Shown here piece after piece: positions 21,706 to 32,904 of a DNA stretch of 64,000 nt (positions within the stretch are counted from its first letter, which is position 1; every line of letters starts with the position of its first letter). The notes beneath the pieces are model-generated. The model saw only the letters and a list, made by a program, of their open reading frames with translations. It made no database searches and was not told where the DNA came from. The stretch is from Chionoecetes opilio (Eukaryota; Arthropoda; Malacostraca; Decapoda; Majidae): contig JACEEZ010013560.1 of NCBI GenBank assembly GCA_016584305.1, positions 1,432,400 to 1,496,399 of the forward strand, given 5' to 3'. The position numbers and the translations under genes were made by a program.

Positions 21706-24485
21706 TTAGGGTGCCAATAAAAAACGAAAGTTGGATTGTTTGAGTGGCCCTGAGTGGCCCTTAGTGGCCTACTGTGGTGGTGAGAAAACAACGGGTGTAA
21801 CATTTGAGCGCAATCGAAGTATATTTAAAGGTGGCGCAAGTCGATTGATTGTTCCCCCTATAGACTCCGATAGGGACTACAAGGAAGGACATCGTCTCTG
21901 GGGTGTTTGTTGGCAATATTGAAGCCTTTTGAGACCTCCCCTTCCTCCAGCTGGGTTGCTGGTCCCCCTCGCTCTTCAAAGCGAGTATTAGCCCCTCTAG
22001 GGGCGGGGGGTATCGTGGTTGCCCAAGCCACTCATTGTCTTGCGCTTGGCCGGGGAAGGGAAGCCTTTGATGTTCCTGGCTGTTGTCGACGGTGCCTCTC
22101 GACGACCTGCAAGAGGAATTGGCGCTGATCTTCGTTCTTTGTCAGGCTGAGGTTGAAGGACTGGAACAGCGCCACCCCTCGCTCCGCCGTGTCGTTGGTG
22201 ACGTGTAGGCTCGCGACGCGCCGAAACGCCGCTACGAACCCCGTGTCACTCGGCCACTCCTCCGGCTCCTTCGAGAGGAACGCCCTCTCCGCTCCGACGG
22301 CGTCGAGGAGGGCGCCGGACGCCTGGCTTCCGAACGACACTAGCGTGGACGAGGCGAGCCGGGCGTCGGAGACGGTGATGCGCTTCGGCGGTTCCTTGGA
22401 TCCCTCTTTCCGCTGCATCGCTTCCGCCAGCGCCTTCTTCTCGGCGGTTGGCAAGCGGTGGTCGAAGAGAGCCATGGCGACCAGTGGCTCGCTCAGGTAC
22501 CAGAAGTGCCGGGAGAAGGTCTTCACGCACGCCTTGATGATCTCAGCGTCGTGGAAGTCGCGGAGGTCGCGGAGGTCGGCGGCAATTTCAAGTATTCGCC
22601 GGCGCGAAGGCGCCACGGCGCCTCGAACCAGCGGGTCACGTAGACCTCAGCGACGAAGAAGGTGAACCGGCGGAGGCTGGACAGCTCGCGCGGCAAGCAG
22701 AGCTCCCCCAGTTGGGTGGCGAATAGCGTAATCTTCGCCGCGTAGATGGCACGCGCCATCCAGCGCGCGCGGTGCATGGCGCCCGGTCGCCGGAACTTCA
22801 CCTTCGGGACGTCGCCCTCACCACCCAGCAGGACGATGAAGAGCTCCAGCATCTCCTTGTAGTCGTCCCGCGGGTAGCTGGTGTTGAACAGCGCGGCCCA
22901 CTCCTGCAGAAGTGTGTCCCGCTTGTTCAGGAGGGTGGGCGGCAGCTCGTCAGGCGTTGGCAGCTCCGGCTGGCTCTGGTCGATGAAAGCCCACCGTTCC
23001 TTGAATCGGTTGAAGACGCCGATGTCAGGACCCGACGACGGCCCCATGTAGATAGAGAACGCCTTCTCCAGCACCAGCTCGTGTACATGGTGCCGGCAGG
23101 CGAGGCTTAGCAGACGCCGACCAAGCTTCTGCTCCAGCAGGGTGCAGGCACCGGCGAGGGCTCCAGTGTTGGCGGCGGTCGTATCGAACGACATAGCCAC
23201 CACACGCTCTGCGAGCCCCCAGTCGTCGAGCGCTTCAGCCACGGCACTCGCCATTGCCTCTCCAGTCCCACTTGCCAGCTTGGGAACGCCGATGAGCTTC
23301 TGGACGCCGTCGCCGGAGACGAGGATAGCCAGCCGATCCACCCGCCTACCGTCGCAATCCGGCAGGATCTTCCCGTCCCAGTGAACGGTAAGAGGCGTGT
23401 CAGGGACGAAGGTTGTCTTGACTTCCGCGGCCAGCTGGGACCGGTAGCCGGCGCGAGCCTGCCGGATGCTCTCGGCATTCAGGATCAGCTCCTGAGGATT
23501 GTGGCCGAGGCTACTGGCGGTCGCCGCGACGATGCGGAGCGCTTTGCGGTCGCTCACGCCGGTCCGGTCGAGGGCGCTCGCTAACTCCTGGGAGAGTACG
23601 ACCTGTGACCCCTACGTTCGTCGATTCGGAGGGCTTGCACCGGTCGGCTCAGCGGTAGCAGCCGCCCCGCCGCGTGCCGGACTGGACTCAACCGAGGAGG
23701 AGGACGCGAGCACCGCGCGTTCGTCCAGCTGCGACGTCGAGGCTTCTCGAGATCGCTTCTCTGCCGCCACTGTCATCTCCCAGCGCTGAACTCGGCGCTC
23801 CAGCACCCTGTCAGCTCCCTGCATGATCCTTCATGGGGTGACCCTTCTCGCGTTGCGCCGCTAGGAACTTGCGATCAGCCGGGATCATCATCAGGGTCAT
23901 CGCGTCGGCGACGTCGAAGAGGTCGCAGAGGGCCTCTTGAAACTCTTCCTCCTTCGTCTTGTTTGTCGCTCTTCCCTTGCTCTTCACGAGCGCCTTCCAG
24001 TCCTTGAACAAGACCTCCACCTTGCGAACGGCGCTTTTTGCCGTCATCGTTGGGATCCTCACGGTCTCCCAGAACCTTAGCACCTCTTGGACAGTGGCCG
24101 CGGCGCTGGTGGCGACGGTTTTCTTTTCCACGTTGTGGAAGTAGAAAGCCCGCTTGAGCACGTCGCCACGAGAGGGGAGTTTGGCTCCGAGGATGGGGTC
24201 GGGGTTTGGCTGTCCCACCAGCCAAACAGTCGTAGCTGCGCGTGAATGAGCCATTCTGAAAAAGAAATGGGTGATTTAGAACCCTAGCCTTTCAGACTTC
24301 GGTACAGGTATAATCACATAGTACACATAGTACAGGTTTCAATTCACTTGCGCCACCTCTAAATATAAACCGATTCGCTTCAAATTTTGCATGAGAGGTT
24401 TTCTTATTACTGCACAGTATCCCACCAAGGGCCGTTAAAAAATATCAAGTTTTAAATTTACCCATATGCGCTATTGGCACCCTAA
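21706..24485. mobile_element. GC-rich DNA transposon, 2.8 kb, with TIRs
   Basis: The ends are inverted: ttagggtgccaata at 21706 and tattggcaccctaa ending at 24485. A second inverted pair lies just inside (tatatttaaaggtggcgcaa at about 21819 and its complement near 24345-24367). The core 22010-24260 is far richer in GC than the flanks. Both sides continue one LINE reading frame, which confirms insertion. The target duplication is not clear (2-3 A residues at most). It carries a broken transposase-like gene on the minus strand. The superfamily is uncertain. Confidence 0.8.
22032..24254 (-). pseudogene. Transposase-like protein gene, frameshifted and with one stop
   Basis: One protein of about 740 residues is spread over three frames: 24254-23811, 23824-22523 with an in-frame TAG at 23612-23614, and 22616-22032. 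Visible motifs are TPLTVHWDGKILPD, VVAMSFDTTAANTGALAG and SLACRHHVHELVLEKAF, then FWYLSEPLVAMALFDHRLP. The order D ... D..AN ... C..H resembles the RNase H-fold of hAT-type transposases, so a hAT-like DDE/D enzyme is my inference. I do not recognise the family by name. The N-terminal segment has a Lys-rich region (VRKVEVLFKDWKALVKSK) that could bind DNA. High GC and codon choice differ from all neighbours, suggesting a recent origin elsewhere. Confidence 0.65.
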
Positions 24486-24722
24486 CTAACATGGAAGAAC
24501 TAAAACAATTCTTTGAAGAAATTAACTGGGAAGAAATGAATAGAGTGACCAATGTGCAAGTGAAATAGAAATTTTTTCTGAGCATATATGAAACAGGAAT
24601 TGAAAAACAAGTTCCACTATATACACCAAAAGAAAAAGGAAAGAAGGAATGGTTTAATGGAAGATGTGAGAGGGCAAAGAGAATAAGGGATAAAGCATGG
24701 AAAAGAGTAAAGATAAATCGAA
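24486..24722 (+). pseudogene. LINE endonuclease/linker fragment, part 2
   Basis: The frame reads MEELKQFFEEINWEEMNRVT, a stop, then YETGIEKQVPLYTPKEKGKK and WFNGRCERAKRIRDKAWKR. This is the linker between the endonuclease and RT of CR1/Jockey-type LINEs. It continues the fragment ending at 21705. Confidence 0.7.
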
Positions 24723-26510
24723 CACAAATCAATCAATCAATCAATCAATCATCATCAATCATTGGGGGCATACGCCGGGGGGGCGCGTTGCCTCGCCCAC
24801 CCTACGACACCACTCCCGGGGGTCACCACGTGCGAGTCCCCATGCAGGCTCCTTTCCCATACCAAGCAGCTCTAGACAAGAAACATCAACTTGCCCCAGC
24901 CACGAGCCTTGTGGGCGCCCCGTTGGCCTCTTCCATGCCGGATTGTCTCTTACAGATACAACCCGATGGGAAGGATCGGTTTCAGGGTAGCGTGCTACAT
25001 GCCCATATAGCCGAAGTTGGCGCTGACGGACTATGCAGGTAATAGGCCTCGATTCAGTCTAACCGTGCAATCGCTGATTTGACATGTAATCATCCCAGCG
25101 ATACCCCATGATTCTGCAAAGATACTTATTACCAAAGGCATCGATTCGTCTCTTCAAGTCACTATTTAGTGTCCATGTCTCACAACCATAGAGTAAGACA
25201 GGGATCACAAGCGACTTGAAGATCCAGATCTTTGTCCTTCTGCACAGGTACCGACAACGCCAAATACTCCTGCTGAGCGAGTCTATAACACCGTGGGCTA
25301 TGCCAATCCGCCGTAAGACTTCTTGACGTGACCCGCCGTCATTATGGACTGCGCTACCAAGGTATGTAAAACTTTCCAAGATCTCAATGCCCTCGCCGCA
25401 TTCATGAACAGACTGTACTGTTGTTTCATTTAGTAAGCCTCCAAACACCTGGACCTTGGTCTTGAGCCAGGAGACCTCAAGTCCCAAAGGCTTTGCCTCC
25501 TCGTGCAGCGCCTCGAGAGCCATCACCAGGACCTCCAGCGACTCAGCAAAGATTACTGCATCATCGGCAAAAACAAGATCAGTGATCTTGGTGTTTCCGA
25601 CAGATGCTCCCCAATCACTTTGATCTACAACTTTGCCCAATACCCAGTCCATACAAGTGTTGAAAAGTGATGGGGCAAGGATGCACCCTTGACTCACTCC
25701 TGTATTAACAGGAAAGAAGCTGGATACACCTGCCCCACACTTCACAGCACTTTCAGTCCCAGAGTACAGACCAGTCATCAAACCAATAGTCCTTGCAGGA
25801 ATCACGCGAAGTCGCATAAGATCCCAGAGTGACTGACGATGCACTGAGTCAAACGCCTTCTTGAGATCAACATAGGCTGCAAGCATCCCCTGTCGAAACT
25901 CACGTCGGCGTTCCACCAGGACATGAAACGCTAGGATACGGTCCGTTGTTGACTTACCAGGCGTGAACCTAGACTGCTGAGATCTCTGATGCTTCAGCAG
26001 ATGACTGCAGATCCGTGTCAGCAATAGATGGGCAAGGACCTTGCCTGGCACGCTGAGCAGTGTAATACCGCGGTAATTGTTGCAGTCCTGACTGTCCCCT
26101 TTCCCTTTTCAGATAGGGACGACCAACCCCCTTTTCCAGTCAGGATGAATGGTACCCGATTGCCACACAGCAGTCAGGACAGCATGCAACCCGCAGATCA
26201 TGGCCTCACCCCCAGCTTTGAGGAACTTCGCACTGATATTACAGACACCAGCTGCCTTTCCACCCCTCAACTTTGCTACAGCCTCTCTGACTTCGTCAAG
26301 AGAGGGTGGGGTATCGTCAATGGGAGGATTGGCATCCACTGCTTGTAACCCAGTGGTGTGAAGCTGCTTAGTTGGAGGGTCCACCGTGAACAACTGCCCA
26401 AAGTACTCAGCCCAAGAGCCATCTGCCCATCCATGTCCGACACGAGGCGCCCATCTGCTGCTCGAATAGCACTCGCCCGAGATGGTTATAAATGAATTAG
26501 AACTATGCAT
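24723..26510 (-). pseudogene. RTE-like LINE reverse transcriptase with one in-frame stop, family E
   Basis: The minus strand is open from 26510 to 25059 except for a TGA at 26109-26111. Motifs in order are KLRGGKAAGVCNISAKFLKA, CNNYRGITLLSVPGKVLAH, SRFTPGKSTTDRIL, AYVDLKKAFDSVHR, NTGVSQGCILAPSLFN, LVFADDAVIFAE (catalytic DD near 25560-25570), and a C-terminal SLVIPVLLYGCETWTL. The 3' UTR ends in a (CAAT)n tail at 24728-24752, a simple-repeat tail like that of RTE elements. The endonuclease is missing (5' truncation at about 26490). RTE membership is inference. Confidence 0.85.
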
Positions 26511-26740
26511 AAATTAGCGTTAACTAAATAAATAAAATCATCAATCGGGTAATTTTCCCGATTGATGTTATTTATTTACTTATATATTTCTTTTTCTGAT
26601 AAATGAATTAGCACCATGTATAAATTAGCGTTAACTAAATAAATAACCTCTTCAATCGGGAAAATTACCCGATTGATGATTTTATTTATTTATTTAATGC
26701 TAATTTATGCATGGTTCTAATTCATTTATCAGAAAACGAA
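26484..26740. repeat. Nested foldback repeat
   Basis: The outer arms are inverted (ataaatgaattagaac... and ...gttctaattcattta). Two perfect hairpins catcaatcggg/cccgattgatg sit at 26540-26568 and 26655-26680, each with an AT-rich loop. A direct copy of the left arm lies between them. It looks like a small non-autonomous element with internal duplication. Confidence 0.7.
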
Positions 26741-26965
26741 ATACATCAATGGAAAGCTAATAAAATTGCACTTCTGTTGATACCCTTCATGATAAAAGTT
26801 GACACGCAAAGTTTTAAGTGGCGAAGAGTTGAAGTGAATCAGAGTCTCGTAATGGCATTTCTTTAGCGTGTTTTATTGTTTTTTATTTGATAATATTAAA
26901 GAACAAACATTTACGAAGAATACAGTATATCACATATACTGATAAACCAGTCTATATGATAGTCC

Positions 26966-27067
26966 ATAGACCACTATATCTCTTTGTCGGGCGGGCCGCA
27001 GGCTGCTATGCAGCCTGGCAATTTCAAAACAATGTTGCGTGAACAGTCCAGAGATATAGTGGTCTAT
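26966..27067. mobile_element. 102-bp hairpin MITE
   Basis: Perfect 19-bp ends catagaccactatatctct and its complement bound a GC-rich centre. It is too small to code. The core of the end recurs near 9500 (cagaccactatatctac). Confidence 0.65.
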
Positions 27068-27069
27068 GA

Positions 27070-27245
27070 CTACACCCAAAACCATTTTCTCAAGTCCCTC
27101 CGTAACCTCTACCCATATAGACTATGCTGTCATCTGTTTTTATAACATTATTAACACAACACTGCAATGTATCTCTTGCATAAAGCGCAACTCCTCCACC
27201 TCGCCTACCTAACCTGTCCTTGTGAAATAACTTATACCCAGCTAT
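27070..27245 (-). pseudogene. LINE AP-endonuclease fragment
   Basis: The reverse complement reads EIAGYKLFHKDRLGRRGGGV then ALYARDTLQCC. GYK..RKDR.GR.GGGVALYV is the standard endonuclease motif. The fragment is about 58 codons and bounded by the (TA)n tract. Confidence 0.75.
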
Positions 27246-27250
27246 CTCGA

Positions 27251-27252
<2 letters not shown>

Positions 27253-27330
<78 letters not shown>

Positions 27331-27339
27331 ATATATATA
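27253..27339. repeat. (TA)n microsatellite adjoining exon 8 acceptor
   Basis: About 85 bp of TA ending 12 bp before the splice acceptor at 27350-27351. It displaces the usual polypyrimidine tract. Confidence 0.95.
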
Positions 27340-27351
27340 AATGTTTTGTAG

Positions 27352-27505
27352 GACCAGCCATCCAATAGAAGTGGAAAAGTTGGGATCTTGAAGCCCCAAG
27401 GTTCCTTGGAGCGTTCCAGAGAAACACGAGACCAGCAGGAGTCTTCTGACACTGCAGAAAAGTTTCCAGAGGGAGCTGGAGAGAAGGAAGACTCAAGAGA
27501 GAAAG
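27352..27505 (+). CDS. Smg7: SMG7 exon 8 (start of disordered region)
   Basis: The acceptor atgttttgtag sits directly behind an (AT)n run, so the polypyrimidine tract is poor. The donor is gtaaag. The peptide is charged and disordered (GKVGILKPQGSLERSRETRD). It starts on a codon boundary and ends one base into a codon. Nothing family-specific is visible in the exon itself, and it is placed by phase continuity with exons 7 and 9. Confidence 0.72.
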
Positions 27506-28300
27506 GTAAAGTAAAAACTATGAATTTCATTTTGGAATTCAGTACTTTGCCAAAACCTTTTTATTAATCAATGCATTGCATCATATATCAGATATGTAAA
27601 GTATTTTTCTCACACTTTTTCTTTTTACATGTAATCAAACCCAAGAAAGTATCCAAAAGAAAATGTTACTAGATTAAACAAATAGGATATATTTTCTTTT
27701 TCAGATTTTTTATGAATACATAAGCCCACTATTCATTTGTTTCCAGTTATGTGCCTTTGTTTCATTTAGTCTGGTTTTACAAAATATAGTTGATGTGGAA
27801 ATGTATGAGTATTTGAAATTCACAGGTTTCAGGGAAATGCTATTCATAGCTAGATATTCATAGCTTATCATAACAAGAATATAGTGTGTTTTGGCTTCAC
27901 AGTCTCCCTGGAGAAGTGATGTCATGTTATTAGCTGTTATTAGTTAGCCTTGCTCGTCACTCATACATATGAATAATAGCCATTAAAATGCAATTTTATG
28001 TCTACATTCACCTATAATAACGATATTTCGTAGAATACTAAGCAGTAATGAGCGAGCCTGGAGACTTGAAAGTTCAAACACCTCACAGTTTCTTGTGCTA
28101 TAAATCTAGTGTGCCTCTCCGTAAACCAAGAAATATGTGTATCTAGCATGCCAAATACAGTATGTTTCCAGCTAGTTAGCTGGGCTTTTGTGTCAACCTG
28201 TAATGTCTATGAATAACCTAACAATTATATTTTGTAGGACATATCTACTTTCTGGACAAGCACATTAGTGACGTATCTTTTTATTGGTTCTCTATCACAG
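27506..28300. other. SMG7 intron 8, no repeats recognised
   Basis: AT-rich unique sequence. One of the few introns with no visible transposon. Confidence 0.4.
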
Positions 28301-28500
28301 GGCAGCATCAGCAGCATGTGCAGCAGTCACATTTACAAGCACAAGAAGAGCAACAACAACAGCAGCATCAACCGCAAGAGCCTCAGCAACAAAAACAGCA
28401 AAGTATGGTGCCAGGACAACCTCGCACCCCACGAACTCGAACCAATGTGGCTCTGCAAGCTATAATAAAGAGGAATTCAGCAATGCAAGAAGCTAAACAG
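28301..28500 (+). CDS. Smg7: SMG7 exon 9 (Gln-rich)
   Basis: The acceptor is ttctctatcacag and the donor gtaaag. Two bases complete the exon 8 codon. It encodes a Gln/His-rich tract (QQSHLQAQEEQQQQQ) and RTNVALQAIIKRNSAMQEAK. An earlier AG at 28237-28238 (ttttgtag) would add 62 bases and was rejected because it breaks the frame. Confidence 0.8.
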
Positions 28501-28752
28501 GTAAAGGATTCTAGTTTTTTTGTTTCAAGGAATATAAATGATAGAAAATCACCATTTTTCTGAACAGAATGATTTTGTAAATAGGCATGACAAATAGAAA
28601 ATAGACATAAAAGGGACGGTATGAAAATTTTACAGAATCAACTTGTGGAACTAACACAATAAGTAGACTGTTTTGAGCACTTGAAGCAAATAAATATTTC
28701 AATAAGGGGATTGGGAAGGTTCTTAGACATTGAGTTAGAATGCTGTTTGATA

Positions 28753-28856
28753 TACAGGAAAACCTCGTTTATCCGGCACCCTCGGGGGGGGAGCGCATGC
28801 CGGATAACTCATTTTGCCGTTGTTTTGAGAGTTACTCTTATGGAATCGCCCAAAAT

Positions 28857-28888
<32 letters not shown>

Positions 28889-29093
28889 CCATCACAAGGA
28901 ACTGGCCAAGGGCACAACAAAAATGGGTAACACAAAACCCGCTTAGTTGCCAGTCCCTATAAAGAAGACAGTAAGAGAATAAAATGAAAAAGAGGGGTGA
29001 AGAAAAAAAAAAAAAAAAAAACCTGGGTGGATTAGTGCCGTTGTTTTGAGGCTGCCGTTGTTTTGAATGCCGGTTAAATGAGGTTCTCCTGTA
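28753..29093. mobile_element. TA-flanked MITE interrupted by a LINE tail
   Basis: The left end tacaggaaaacctcgttta and right end with gaggttctcctgta are inverted repeats, followed inward by tccggca and tgccgg. TA is present at both ends. The body is split at about 28860 by a family B LINE tail. Confidence 0.75.
28860..29017 (-). mobile_element. Jockey/CR1-like LINE 3' tail, family B
   Basis: A 28-T run (poly(A) of the minus strand) is followed by catcacaaggaactggcc and gccagtccctataaagaag, identical in kind to 18760 and 40880. Only the last 130 bp or so were inserted. Confidence 0.85.
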
Positions 29094-30237
29094 TGATGTA
29101 TTTTTCAAATTTTTAGAGAAAGCTAGTAATAAGAGTACGTTAGCTTTACTTCATCAATAGCATTTGTGTGAAGCTTATTCATGATATTTTGTCACAGTTT
29201 CATCTGTAACATAAAGCTTGTAACCTGTAAGCACTACAGTGAGAATGTGAAATTAGAATTAGAAATTAAAATTTGATTCTATCTAAAAAGATATAAGTAA
29301 TTTATGCAGTGGTACTGCGTCATAGACCCATGTCCCATACAGACATGTGAGACATCCACTCCCACCCAAAATACAAATACCAGGCAAAATCATGTGTCAT
29401 GATCACCAGATACATCTTGATTTCGAGGGATATCACTTCCTTCCTTTCCCTCTTTCCCTTTTCTTTCTTACTGTTGTTTACATAGGTAAAAATTAAACAA
29501 CATTTTCTCCTATTCCCAGTTCCCTGCTATTCCATTGTATGATAGGGCACATCATTCCAAATGACACTAACTTATATACCTCATTCAAATTGAAGGCAAC
29601 AAAATTTTACGGGGCTTATTATGATGTGAACTGGGTGGGTGGGTGGGAGGATATTTTCAAGGAATGTTACAAATGAATGGGAGCTAAGACCCGTTCACAC
29701 AAAGCAAAATTTGATGCTGGGCAGTAAGACACAGGTGTGAGAAAATACTTCACAGCCCGAGTTCAGTTCAGGCGGTTGCTTGAGGCAGGTTGTGTGTTCC
29801 CAGCAGCACACCACTGGAACACCGCCAGAGCTTTATTTCCGCAGCTGCCTCAAAGATGATATGAGGCGCTTATTTCAGGAAGTCGATAAGCGCCACAAAT
29901 AAAAAAACTGAGAAAATGGCTTCAAAGTTCTTTAATGTTCAAAATGTCATATCTTCTAAACTAACCATACATTTTTTATGAATTATGCATGAAAACGTAG
30001 CTGATTGTCTTGGCTATCGACTGATTCTATTAAAAATAATAAACGTTATCGGTATTTGGAATGAGTAAGTGTTTAATGTGACACTCTCCATTTTGAATAT
30101 CATCCCACTCACTAGACCTCATAACATTTTTCAATTTTAATAAATATTTTCCATAATGCAATGAAATTGACAGCAAATTGCAGAAGAATGTTGGAGGTAA
30201 CGGCCAACATAAAAAGAAACTCATAGATAGGAAGGTA
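29094..30237. other. SMG7 intron 9, mostly unassigned
   Basis: No coding signal. The word gacccgttcacacaaagc near 29690 resembles ends of GTTCACAC-type MITEs, but no matching second end was found. Confidence 0.3.
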
Positions 30238-30312
30238 ACATAGGATACATCCCTCGGTAACATAGGATAGGATAGGATAAGGTGTAAGGATAGGATAGGA
30301 TAGGATAAGGTG
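30238..30312. repeat. (TAGGA)n pentanucleotide repeat
   Basis: Two blocks of taggataggata each end in taaggtgt. It is a simple repeat, not the TTAGG arthropod telomere motif. Confidence 0.85.
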
Positions 30313-30769
30313 TGCCTTCACAATATTACCGGAATGAAGACTGGTATAATCTTGCCCCAAATTTGTTTGTTTCTTTACAAAAATTGTCTACCAATGTTGT
30401 GGGTTGCGCTTCTTTGGTATGCCAGATAATGTGACAGGCTGGTTGATAACACTATCGATATCACTCATGGTAGCACACAACACTGTACGTCTACGATATG
30501 AGCACAACATTGGAAGGATAGGTAATCCAATGGACACGTGCTGTGTGGTGTTGGAGGGAGGGACTGGAGGCACACTATGGCGCGTACTGGAGAGTGTTGC
30601 TACGCACGGTGTGATTGGCTGATGATCAGCCAGATGCATTCTGTAGGACAACGTGATTGGCGCGGCATGATTGGAGTCCTTTGCGCGGCGACCATATTAG
30701 GGGGAATAGACAAAATGGTAGACGGCGGTAGAAGAAAGATTGTACTTGATGTTACGGGCAAATCAGCAT

Positions 30770-31328
30770 TTGTGCTTGGCCTCCTCCGGCTCTGCATGCC
30801 TCATATCTCATATGCTTGGCCTCCTCCGGCTCTGCATGCTCAATTCAATGCTTGGCTTCTGGCCATTGCATGTTGTCCTCGATATCTACATATGCTTGGC
30901 CTCCTCCGGCTCTGCATGCCTTATCTCATATGCTGGCCTCCTCCGGCTCTGCATGCCTCATATCCATATGCTTGGCCTCCTCCGGCTTGCATGCCTCTGA
31001 TCTCATATGCTTGGCCTCCTCCGGCTCGCAGCCTCTGATCTCATATGCTTGGCCTCCTCCGGCTCTGCATGCCTCTGATCTCATATGCTTGGCCTCCCGG
31101 CTCTGCATGCCTCTGATCTCATATGCTTGGCCTCCTCTGGCTCTGCATGCCTCTGATCTCATATGCTTGGCCTCCTCTGGCTCTGCATGCCTCTGATCTC
31201 ATATGCTTGGCCTCCTCTGGCTCTGCATGCCTCATATCTCATATGCTTGGCCTCCTCCGGCTCTGCATGCCTCTGATCTCATATGCTTGGCCTCCTCTGG
31301 CTCTGCATGCCTCATATCTCATATGCTC
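30770..31328. repeat. 40-bp minisatellite (about 13 units)
   Basis: The unit is ctcatatgcttggcctcctc followed by cggctctgcatgcctctgat. Early units carry indels and a 60-bp interruption (30841-30895). Later units are near identical. It ends with the partial unit ctcatatgctcac at 31320-31332. Confidence 0.92.
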
Positions 31329-31668
31329 ACCATAAATTAAAGTTCAAGTGGACTATTTGTCCTCATTTTGGTCCTTACTGAAAAAAAAAAGTACTACAGA
31401 CTTACCACCAAGTTATATTTTGTAAAAACAAGAGTTTCTTGAATTCAATCTTTTCGGAACTTCCCATAAGCATATGGTAACATGTAGAACCCAGTAATAT
31501 TAGGCATTTGTAGGAATATTGATTGATTTTTCAATGAACTTGCTTGCATGTAGCCAGTTTTATTCTTAAAATTTCTTTCAATTTTTTTCAGTTTGGATCC
31601 TCATGTAATGATGATAATGATAGTGACTATGTTAAATACTGATTTCGATTTCTTTTTATTCTTTGTAG

Positions 31669-32904
31669 GTAACATTTCGGACTCCATCTCCAACCATATC
31701 TCCGAATCCTTCAGAAGCCTCAAGTGATAGTCATCGTAGTCAGCTGTCCACCCCTCCTCTTATGACTCCCACTTCACAGAGGAATCCACTCTCAAGTTCC
31801 CCTATGCCTCACCATCATGGGCATATATACCAGATCGATTTACCTCAAGGACAAGACAACTCCTTTGGAAGACAAAACCAGGGAAATGAAAACAATTTTT
31901 CAAACCAGCAACAGTATGGAGGTCTTCCTGGAGGTCTACCTTCCTGGGGAGGCATTGGTGTCTTACCTGGAAATTTTACCCAACCCAATATGCAAAGGTC
32001 TTATCTTCACCAGAATCAGCTCATGAGTACTGGTGTAAATTTGAAAAACCAGAGTAATTCTAGTGGACAATCTCCTCTGAATATTCTCCAGCAATTACAG
32101 ACATCCACTAGTCAGTCAATGTTGGCCGGTGGAATGTTTTGCCGACCACCACTAGAGAGCTTCCATCAGCTAGGTGGCTCAGTCCCACCGAGACCAGTCT
32201 CTGACATTTCTGGTAGGATAATGGAGCCAGCATCAAGAATCTTGGAAACCATGGGAATGACTCATGCATTGCCCTCCTATGGGCATGTAGAGGGTTTGCC
32301 AAACACTTGCAGAACAAGACCTCCAGGTACTGAGGCCGTATTAGATAGCTCTCACATGACCAAGGCACCCTTAAGAGGTCAACAAGGACAGCAAGATTCA
32401 GATGAAAATGGCTCCCACAGTAAAATCAACCATGTTACTCACCCACTGTTTTCAGCAAATGCTATGAATTCTCATCAATATGGCATGGAGTGTAGACAGA
32501 GTGTGAGTGGTTCTGGTGGACCAGTTATGTCAAGTGGGATGAGTGTATTTGGAGACAGTGATGCAGGACTATCAAGAGGTCCAGGTCTTAATTGGGGAGC
32601 AAGACAGAGTGATGGCAAAAATTATCCAGTAAGTCACCCGCATCCTCCTACTTTGGCTAATCTCCTGCAGCAACATAATCCAGTTGATATGAGGCAGAAC
32701 CTACCTGGGGAACAAGGAGCAGAGCAGCTGAATTCTAGATTAGCAAGGCTTTCTGCTGGTCATTCTGTCCACACTTCTACCATTAATCCTCCTAGTCCTC
32801 CTAGCGGTGCTGTGCATTTTGGCATGTTGCCCATGCCTTCCTCTCAAACCCCATGTCCTGCACCTCACAATCAACTGGCAAGAGGACAACATTTCTTGCA
32901 AGAG
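31669..32904 (+). CDS. Smg7: SMG7 exon 10 (large, 412 codons, Pro/Ser/Gln/Met-rich)
   Basis: The acceptor is tattctttgtag and the donor gtaagg. This long exon begins VTFRTPSPTISPNPSEASSD and continues through Ser/Pro/Gly/Gln-rich sequence with short patches such as MPHHHGHIYQIDLPQG and HPPTLANLLQQHNP. The composition is typical of the unstructured SMG7 C-terminal half, and no folded domain is visible. Several SP and TP sites are present. It is an open frame with no repeat insertion in an otherwise repeat-dense locus, consistent with purifying selection. Confidence 0.88.

Noticed and set aside
22153..22665. Plus-strand ORFs of 60-170 codons in the GC-rich block
   Set aside because: GC-rich antisense shadows of the minus-strand transposase-like gene. 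No motifs were seen.
26540..26568. Rho-independent terminator-like hairpin
   Set aside because: A stem-loop followed by AT-rich sequence, but the locus is eukaryotic and the hairpin belongs to a foldback repeat.
28239..28300. Earlier start for SMG7 exon 9 at ttttgtag
   Set aside because: It would add 62 bases and destroy phase continuity. The downstream AG gives a seamless frame.
30238..30312. TAGGA repeats as an interstitial telomere
   Set aside because: The arthropod telomere motif is TTAGG. The repeat here is TAGGA with irregular spacing.
30538..31335. ORFs over the 40-bp repeat
   Set aside because: Low-complexity translation of a minisatellite in all frames. Unit indels would break any protein.
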